From contig JAFIFH010000068.1 of NCBI GenBank assembly GCA_020832105.1, forward strand, positions 1 to 41,685: DNA of 41,685 bases. The letters are read 5' to 3'. Each line of letters starts with the position of its first letter. Position 1 is the stretch's first letter. Under the pieces are notes generated by a model, which saw nothing but the letters and a program-made list of their open reading frames with translations, ran no database searches and was not told the origin of the DNA. The DNA is from Idiomarina sp. Its GTDB lineage: Bacteria > Pseudomonadota > Gammaproteobacteria > Enterobacterales > Alteromonadaceae. The position numbers and the translations under genes are program-made. Shown piece after piece: positions 36,037 to 41,685 of this stretch.

Positions 36037-37943
36037 GCCACTGGAGTATCGAAGACGCAGAAGAGCTATATGGTGTGAAGCGTTGGAGCGCTGGTTATTT
36101 TTCGGTTGGGGAAAATGGCAATATACAGGTGCATGCTAACCATCGCCGACCAGACGTCACCATCGACCTGAAAGAGGTCATTGATGAAATGGTGGCAGAG
36201 GGTATTCAATTCCCTGCAGTTATTCGTTTTCACGATGTACTGCGCTCGCAGGTTGAGATCCTCAACGAAACATTTCGCGACACCATTACCCAGGCCGATT
36301 ACCAGGGTAAATATGTAGGCGTGTACCCGGTTAAAGTGAACCAGATGCGCGAAGTGGTTGAAGAAATCGTTGATGCGGGTGAACCCTATAATTACGGCCT
36401 CGAGGCCGGCTCCAAGCCTGAACTCATGGCTGCGATGGCCTATAACGAAAACCCAGAGGCGCTGACCGTATTAAACGGCTATAAAGACGAAGATTACCTG
36501 ACGCTCGCCCTGCTTGGGCGCCGGTTAGGCCGCAAAATGATTGTGGTGGTTGAGAAGTTCTCTGAGCTTGAGATGTTAGTGGCACTGTCACAGAAGCTTA
36601 AGATCGAGCCAATGATCGGCCTGCGTAGCAAAATGATGGTCAAGAGCCAGGGTAAATGGGCAAGCTCCAGCGGTGAGCGAGCCAAGTTTGGTCTCAGTAT
36701 TGCTGAAATTCTTAACGCAGTTGAGTATTTGAAACAGCACGACATGCTGCATTGCGCTAAGCTCCTGCACTACCATATTGGCAGTCAGATATCTGACATC
36801 CGTAAAATCAAAGAAGCAGTCACTGAAGGCGCACGCCTCTATGCCAAGCTGGTACAGATGGGTGTGCCGATGGAATACCTCGACATCGGCGGTGGTCTGG
36901 GCATTGATTACGACGGCACCAGCTCGACCACAGACTCGTCACGCAACTACTCAACAGAAGAGTATATTGCGGACGTGGTGTATGGGGTGAAGCAAATCTG
37001 TGACCTGGAACAAGTGCCCCACCCTAACCTGGTCAGCGAAAGCGGACGCGCGATTACCGCATACCACTCGATGGTGGTGACCAATGTAGTGGGTGAGATC
37101 AAATCCTCGGGCACTCAGTTTGATATTCAGCCAAGTGAGGGTGAGCACGTACTGGTCAGCAACATGCGCGAACTGGTCGGCGAGCATAACCTGCACCCGC
37201 AGGAACGCTTTAACGATGCAGCCAGCTTTAAAGAGAGCGCCTACGAGGCATTTAAGCTCGGCGTCCTAGATTTGCCCGAGATGGCCAAAATTGACGTGAT
37301 GTACTGGCAGATCCTCAACGATATCCATGAAGACCTTGATCATGACAGCTTCGTTATTCAGGAGCTTGAAGCGCTGGAGAACACGTTGGCGAGTCAATAT
37401 CTTGCAAACTTCTCTGTGTTTCAGTCTGCGGCAGATACCTGGGCCATCGGTCAGCTTCTGCCTATCGTACCGATTGCCCGCCTTGACGAAAAACCGACTG
37501 TGCGCGCGTCGATTGCAGATATAACCTGTGACAGCGATGGTAAGATCAGCAAGTTTATCGAAGGCACTCAGGTGAGCGAGAATATTCCGCTACATAAGCT
37601 GCATAAAGACCAGTCTTATCACATCGGGATGTTCCTCACCGGCGCATACCAGGACGTGATGGGTGACATGCACAACCTGTTTGGCCGCCTCACTGAGGTA
37701 CATATTTTCGCCCATGACGAAGAGCCCGGCGACTTCTATATTGAAGAAATCGTGCCTGGTCACTCGGCCGCAAAAGTATTGGAAACAATGCAGTATAATA
37801 CGGATTACATGGCCAAAGTGGTCAAAAAAGCCGTTGATAAGCAGATTCGTAAGGGTGAACTAGCGCCACGTGAAGGCGTGCGCTGGACTGATTTTTACGA
37901 GAAGTGCCTCGATGGCAGTACGTATTTGCGCACAGAAAAGTAG
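36033..37943 (+). CDS. speA: Biosynthetic arginine decarboxylase
   Basis: SpeA removes CO2 from arginine to give agmatine, using pyridoxal phosphate; with SpeB it forms a route to putrescine and then spermidine. It is a fold-III decarboxylase: Lys101 in GVYPVKVNQ is the PLP Schiff-base lysine, HYHIGSQI and DIGGGLGIDYDG follow in the barrel, and LVSESGRAITAYHSM is also present. The length of 636 compares with 658 in E. coli. The start overlaps the speB stop by 4 bases, so translation is coupled. No signal peptide is visible, unlike the periplasmic form reported for E. coli. Confidence 0.96.
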   Translation: MSHWSIEDAEELYGVKRWSAGYFSVGENGNIQVHANHRRPDVTIDLKEVIDEMVAEGIQFPAVIRFHDVLRSQVEILNETFRDTITQADYQGKYVGVYPVKVNQMREVVEEIVDAGEPYNYGLEAGSKPELMAAMAYNENPEALTVLNGYKDEDYLTLALLGRRLGRKMIVVVEKFSELEMLVALSQKLKIEPMIGLRSKMMVKSQGKWASSSGERAKFGLSIAEILNAVEYLKQHDMLHCAKLLHYHIGSQISDIRKIKEAVTEGARLYAKLVQMGVPMEYLDIGGGLGIDYDGTSSTTDSSRNYSTEEYIADVVYGVKQICDLEQVPHPNLVSESGRAITAYHSMVVTNVVGEIKSSGTQFDIQPSEGEHVLVSNMRELVGEHNLHPQERFNDAASFKESAYEAFKLGVLDLPEMAKIDVMYWQILNDIHEDLDHDSFVIQELEALENTLASQYLANFSVFQSAADTWAIGQLLPIVPIARLDEKPTVRASIADITCDSDGKISKFIEGTQVSENIPLHKLHKDQSYHIGMFLTGAYQDVMGDMHNLFGRLTEVHIFAHDEEPGDFYIEEIVPGHSAAKVLETMQYNTDYMAKVVKKAVDKQIRKGELAPREGVRWTDFYEKCLDGSTYLRTEK

Positions 37944-37991
37944 CAAAACGGGCATTTCCTGAGCAATCACACGCAAAGCCTTAAAAAGCGT

Positions 37992-38020
37992 TTGACTTAG
38001 GACGCGGATTTGCGTTTAAT
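37992..38020 (+). promoter_or_regulatory. Sigma-70 promoter of tRNA-Phe
   Basis: TTGACT (37992-37997), 17 bases, TTTAAT (38015-38020), ending 9 bases before the mature tRNA 5' end. The optimal spacing and near-consensus boxes make this a strong promoter. Confidence 0.82.
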
Positions 38021-38029
38021 TGCCTCATT

Positions 38030-38105
38030 GCCCGGATAGCTCAGTCGGTAGAGCAGAGGATTGAAAATCCTCGTGTCGGTGGTTCGATTCCGCCTCCGGG
38101 CACCA
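38030..38105 (+). tRNA. pheT-like tRNA-Phe: tRNA-Phe (GAA anticodon)
   Basis: The 76-base gene folds into a complete cloverleaf: acceptor GCCCGGA/TCCGGGC, D arm GCTC/GAGC, anticodon stem GAGGA/TCCTC with loop TTGAAAA (anticodon GAA, phenylalanine), five-base variable loop, and T arm GGTGG-TTCGATT-CCGCC. The CCA end is encoded. A strong promoter and a terminator flank it closely, so it is a single-gene unit. Confidence 0.98.
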
Positions 38106-38113
38106 TTATTATG

Positions 38114-38145
38114 AGAAACCCACCTTTTGGTGGGTTTTCTTTTTT
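38114..38145 (+). terminator. Intrinsic terminator of tRNA-Phe
   Basis: The stem AAACCCACC/GGTGGGTTT (38116-38124 with 38129-38137) with a TTTT loop is followed by TCTTTTTT, 8 bases after the tRNA end. This is a textbook intrinsic terminator. Confidence 0.93.
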
Positions 38146-38263
38146 GTGCCCCGGCATCGCCTCCCCACCCTCTGCGGGGGTCCACATAGATTAGATCATA
38201 GATTGTGTTAGCATGGCTTGGCATAATAAAAAATCATCCCCCAACTATGACAACGAGATTCTT

Positions 38264-38866
38264 ATGAAAAAAATTGGTCTTAGTGTAATTGGTCTGAGCC
38301 TGATGGGCGCAGCGCACGCATCTCCTGTATTAATGTCTACCTCCGTGCAGGATGAGTTTTTCGATAACCTTCGTCAGTATTGCGGCCAGTCGTTTGAAGG
38401 CGAAGTGGTAGAAGCAAACTGGACCGGCATCGAGAGCTTTAGCGAGAACCGTATGGTGATGCATGTGCGTAACTGCGAAGAAGACCGCCTGGAAATTCCA
38501 TTCCATGTTGGTGACAACCATTCGCGCACCTGGATCCTGACCAAAACGGGTTCCGGCATCTCTTTAAAGCATGATCATCGTAAATCCAATGGCGAAGAAG
38601 ACATTGATGGCGGCACCATGTATGGCGGCCACACCGTCGATGCTGGTTGGGCAAATGCCCAGTCTTTCCCTGCTGATCAGGCGTCAAAAGAAGATTTCAT
38701 TCGCCGTCGTACCCCACAATCAGTGGGTAATACCTGGCACATGTTTATCTACCCGGGTGAGTTCTTCAGCTACCGCCTGACCCGCCCTGGTCGCGAAATG
38801 CGCGTAGACTTCGACCTCAGCAACCCGGTTGATACACCGCCAACTCCATGGGGTTACGAAGACTAA
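38264..38866 (+). CDS. Secreted protein of unknown function
   Basis: I do not recognise a family. From ATG 38264 (GAG 6 bases ahead) the protein is 200 residues with a clear signal peptide (MKKIGLSVIGLSLMGAAHAS). The mature part is hydrophilic and rich in charged residues. Only two cysteines are visible after the signal (in RQYCGQSF and VRNCEEDR), which may form a disulfide in the periplasm. Motif-like stretches are SRTWILTKTGSGISLKHDHRKSNG and WHMFIYPGEFFSYRLTRPGREMRVDFDLS, the latter ending in a beta-strand pattern. An in-frame start 17 codons upstream would hide the signal peptide. It has its own terminator and stands alone between tRNA-Phe and aceA. Confidence 0.8.
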   Translation: MKKIGLSVIGLSLMGAAHASPVLMSTSVQDEFFDNLRQYCGQSFEGEVVEANWTGIESFSENRMVMHVRNCEEDRLEIPFHVGDNHSRTWILTKTGSGISLKHDHRKSNGEEDIDGGTMYGGHTVDAGWANAQSFPADQASKEDFIRRRTPQSVGNTWHMFIYPGEFFSYRLTRPGREMRVDFDLSNPVDTPPTPWGYED

Positions 38867-38905
38867 CTGCTCGGCTCTTAGCAGAGCTGGCAGATTAAAA
38901 ACACA

Positions 38906-38940
38906 AAGGGCAGGTTTCACAACCTGCCCTTCTCTTTTCT
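38906..38940. terminator. Bidirectional terminator between secreted-protein gene and aceA
   Basis: A perfect 11-bp stem (38906-38916 with 38921-38931) with loop TCAC is followed by CTCTTTTCT on the plus strand and by TGTGTTTTTAA on the minus strand. It serves the convergent secreted-protein and aceA transcripts. Confidence 0.9.
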
Positions 38941-38973
38941 ATACGTCATTTTTGCTGGCAATAAAGCCCGATA

Positions 38974-40305
38974 TTAATCCTTACCAAACTGCTCTTCTTC
39001 AGTCGACCCGGTCAATGCGGTCACTGACGAGCCGCCTCCCTGAATCACGTTGGTCAGGTCATCAAAGTAACCAGTACCCACTTCCTGCTGATGCGAAACG
39101 AAGGTGTAACCACGCTCTGCTGCAGCAAACTCGTCTTGTTGTAATTTGACGTATGCAGTCATGTCGTTGCGGGCATAGTCGTACGCCAGCTCAAACATGT
39201 TGTACCACATGTTATGCACACCCGCTAAGGTGATAAACTGGAAGCGATAGCCCATGGCAGCCAACTCGCGCTGGAACTTCGCAATAGTGGCGTCGTCCAG
39301 GTTACGTTTCCAGTTAAATGACGGCGAGCAGTTGTAGGCAAGCAGTTTACCCGGGTACTTGGCATGAATCGCTTCTGCGAACTGACGTGCTTCTTCCAGG
39401 TCCGGCTTCGCCGTTTCACACCACAGCAAGTCCGCGTACGGTGCATAGGCGAGACCTCGCGAAATCGCCTGGTCAATGCCTGGCTTAACCCGATAAAAGC
39501 CCTCTGAGGTGCGCTCACCGGTAATAAACTCCTGGTCATTTGGGTCAACGTCGTTGGTTAGCAAGTCCGCCGCGTTGGCATCTGTACGTGCCAGAATCAG
39601 CGTCGGTGTGCCGGCAACGTCGGCAGCTAAACGTGCTGCGACCAGTTTTTGCACCGCTTCTTTGGTAGGTACCAGCACCTTGCCGCCCATGTGACCGCAT
39701 TTTTTCACCGAGGCCAGCTGATCTTCAAAGTGAACCCCTGAGGCGCCCGCTTTGATCATGCCTTGCATTAATTCGTACGCATTCAGTACACCACCAAAGC
39801 CCGCTTCAGCGTCTGCAACGATAGGTGCAAAGTAATCGATGTAATTTTCGTCTTCTGCATGTACGCCTTTGCCCCACTGGATTTGATCCGCACGGCTGAA
39901 TGAGTTGTTAATCCGGCGTACAACCTCTGGCACCGAGTCTACCGGGTACAGAGACTGGTCCGGGTACATGGTGCCCGAGGTGTTGTTGTCCGCAGCAACC
40001 TGCCAGCCAGACAGGTAAATCGCCTGAATGCCTGCTTTCACTTGCTGTACCGCCTGGCCACCCGTTAGAGCGCCTAACGCATTGACATAATTCTTACCAA
40101 ACTTTTCCTGGGCTTCGCCGTTTACTAAACGCCATAGTTTCTGTGCACCGCGGTTCGCCAGCGTGTGCTCTACTTTAACCGAGCCGCGCAGGCGAATAAC
40201 GTCTTCGGCTGTGTAGTCACGGGTAATGTTTTCCCAGCGTGGATCTGTTTCCCACTCATGCTCTAAATCGCGTACGGCTTGTTGAAAATCGCTTGTGGTT
40301 GTCAT
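38974..40305 (-). CDS. aceA: Isocitrate lyase
   Basis: AceA splits isocitrate to glyoxylate and succinate, the entry step of the glyoxylate bypass used on acetate and fatty acids. The catalytic loop KKCGHMGGK (Cys203), the metal site [30 protein letters not shown] and the C-terminal TGSTEEEQF are present. The length of 443 is close to E. coli AceA (434). AGGA lies 8 bases ahead of the ATG. It follows aceB by 60 bases on the same strand with no terminator between, as in the aceBA operon. Confidence 0.98.
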   Translation of the reverse strand: MTTTSDFQQAVRDLEHEWETDPRWENITRDYTAEDVIRLRGSVKVEHTLANRGAQKLWRLVNGEAQEKFGKNYVNALGALTGGQAVQQVKAGIQAIYLSGWQVAADNNTSGTMYPDQSLYPVDSVPEVVRRINNSFSRADQIQWGKGVHAEDENYIDYFAPIVADAEAGFGGVLNAYELMQGMIKAGASGVHFEDQLASVKKCGHMGGKVLVPTKEAVQKLVAARLAADVAGTPTLILARTDANAADLLTNDVDPNDQEFITGERTSEGFYRVKPGIDQAISRGLAYAPYADLLWCETAKPDLEEARQFAEAIHAKYPGKLLAYNCSPSFNWKRNLDDATIAKFQRELAAMGYRFQFITLAGVHNMWYNMFELAYDYARNDMTAYVKLQQDEFAAAERGYTFVSHQQEVGTGYFDDLTNVIQGGGSSVTALTGSTEEEQFGKD

Positions 40306-40365
40306 AGTAATTGTCCTGTTTTAACAAATTTAGTTAGGTGTCATTGAATTCTGTATCGCCTGCGA

Positions 40366-41685
40366 TTAATCCAGCAGGTCATAGCCCGGCAGGGTCAAAA
40401 AGTCGCTCAGCTGTTCAGCCACGGTCAGCTCTGCAAATAGCTCGACCGCTTTGCCAAAGTGTTCCTGGTCCCAGCGTGTCTCGCCAACTTCCCCGCGCAC
40501 TCTGGCTACTTCCTCCTCGAGCAGGCTGGTGAACAGTTCACGGGTGACCGTGCGACCATCGCTGAGCGATTGCGCATGGGTGATCCATTGCCAAATTGAG
40601 GTTCTTGAAATCTCAGCGGTGGCTGCGTCTTCCATCAGGCCGTAGATAGGCACGCAGCCTTTGCCCGAAATCCATGCGGCAATGTATTGAATCGACACCC
40701 GAATATTGGCGCGCATACCCGCTTCTGTACGCTCTCCCGGGCAGGGCTGCAGCAACAGCGCCTGGTCGATATCCGTGTCTTCTTGGCGAAGTACCTCTAA
40801 CTGATTCTCGCGCTCACCCAGAATACGCTGATAGACCTCTTTGACGGTCGGAGCCAGGCCCGGGTGGGCAATCCAGGTGCCATCATGGCCATTGCCAAAT
40901 TCCTGCTCTTTGTCGGCTTTCACTTTGGCTAGAATTTTCTCGTTCTCAGCCGGGTCTTTGCTTGGAATGAACGCTGCCATGCCACCCATGGCTAATGCAC
41001 CGCGCTGGTGGCAGGTTTTAATCAGTAAGCGTGAATAGGCATTGAGAAACGGTTTGTCCATACCAACCACCTGACGGTCTGGCAGGATGCGGTCCGCATG
41101 TGCGCGCAGGGTTTTGATATAGCTAAAGATGTAGTCCCAGCGTCCACAGTTCAGCGCAACAATATGCGCTTTCAGAGCATGTAGAATTTCGTGCATCTGG
41201 AACACCGCCGGCAAGGTTTCAATCAGGATAGTGGCGCGCAGCGTACCGCGCTCTAAGCCTAGGTGATCTTCAGTGAAGGTAAACACCCGTGACCACCATG
41301 CGGCCTCACGACTGTGCTGCAGTTTCGGTAAGTAGAAGTAGACCCCTGAGCCGTTTTGCAAACGCTGTTTGTAGTTATGAAACACATACATGGCAAAATC
41401 CACCAACGCACCTGGCAGCGGCTTACCCTGATACTGAATATGTTTTTCTGGAAGATGTAAGCCACGTACCCGGGCGATGAGCAACGCTGGATTCTGATTC
41501 AATTGGTAGGATTTACCGCGTGCTTCGTCATTGAAGCTAATCGTGCCGCGGTTGGCGTCACGTAAATTAACCTGCCCTTCCACCAGGCCGTCCCAGGTCG
41601 GCGACTGGGCGTCTTAAAAATCGGCCATAAAGACGTCAACAAAAGCATTCAATGCGTTAATCACCATCTTGCGATCCACTGGACC
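40366..41685 (-). CDS. aceB: Malate synthase A, 5' end outside window and interrupted by an in-frame TAA
   Basis: AceB condenses glyoxylate with acetyl-CoA to malate, the second step of the glyoxylate bypass. The reading frame is open from the window edge and matches E. coli AceB closely: GPVDRKMVINALNAFVDVFMADF, then TAA at 41616-41614, then DAQSPTWDGLVEGQVNLRDANRGTISF and on to LTLPGYDLLD. Later blocks RVRGLHLPEKH, IETLPAVFQMHEILHAL, NCGRWDYIFSYIKTL and IPIYGLMEDAATAEISR-like are intact. The TAA stands where E. coli has Glu (GAA to TAA is one base). A GTG at 41583 could begin a shorter frame, but it has no ribosome site and would lack the N-terminal third. Roughly 95 residues lie beyond the window. 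It is either a recent pseudogene or a sequence error. Confidence 0.85.
41614..41616 (-). other. In-frame TAA stop inside aceB
   Basis: The codon interrupts the conserved FMADFED motif at the Glu position, with the same frame open and homologous on both sides. No frameshift is needed to explain it; one G-to-T change on the coding strand is enough. Confidence 0.9.

Noticed and set aside
38030..38110. tRNA-Phe as an integration site of a mobile element
   Set aside because: No integrase gene and no repeat of the tRNA 3' end were seen downstream in the window.
40366..41583. aceB as a complete 405-residue gene from a GTG
   Set aside because: There is no ribosome site before the GTG, and homology to malate synthase continues upstream of it across the TAA.
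41614..41616. Recoding of the aceB stop as selenocysteine
   Set aside because: The codon is TAA, not TGA, and the site is Glu in homologues; no recoding signal is visible.

Overview
The window looks like chromosomal DNA from a marine gammaproteobacterium of the Alteromonadales, probably Idiomarinaceae. This rests on the 16S 5' end, the Vibrio/Pseudomonas-type flagellar regulators (FlrA, FlrB, FlrC with sigma-54 promoters) and the rluD-pgeF-clpB and bamD synteny. The family-level placement is from memory and was not tested by a search. I see no phage, IS element, CRISPR array or other island; most of the window is core genome.

Layout. Positions 1-434 are the 5' end of a 16S rRNA gene on the minus strand, with a leader carrying boxA and two tandem sigma-70 promoters (435-855). 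Minus-strand housekeeping genes follow: pssA, then clpB behind a heat-shock type promoter, and the overlapping pair rluD-pgeF. Plus-strand bamD faces glnB and nadE across a bidirectional terminator. Positions 9638-27658 are a minus-strand flagellar block, read in transcription order as flrA, flrB-flrC, fliEFGHIJ, fliK-fliL, fliMNOPQR-flhB. Four sequences with sigma-54 GG-N10-GC spacing lie ahead of flrB, fliE, fliK and fliM, so the FlrA to FlrBC to structural-gene cascade can be read from the DNA. Just upstream of flrA, and apparently co-transcribed with it, are a DUF1285 gene and a LuxR-type response regulator whose phospho-acceptor position holds Glu instead of Asp.

Positions 29381-38866 are mostly plus strand: an exported amidohydrolase coupled to a receiver-DUF3369 protein, pdxH, an opposing Ldh2-family dehydrogenase, pfkA, the polyamine pair speB-speA (arginine to agmatine to putrescine), tRNA-Phe and an unrecognised secreted protein. 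The window closes with the glyoxylate-bypass pair aceB-aceA on the minus strand. aceB carries an in-frame TAA at a position that is Glu in a highly conserved malate synthase motif.

I do not see an obviously new multi-gene system. The best candidates for a second look are the E54 regulator-DUF1285-flrA operon, the orphan receiver-DUF3369 protein tied to an exported amidohydrolase, the tandem hairpins in front of speBA, the long disordered tail on FliH, and the aceB nonsense codon.
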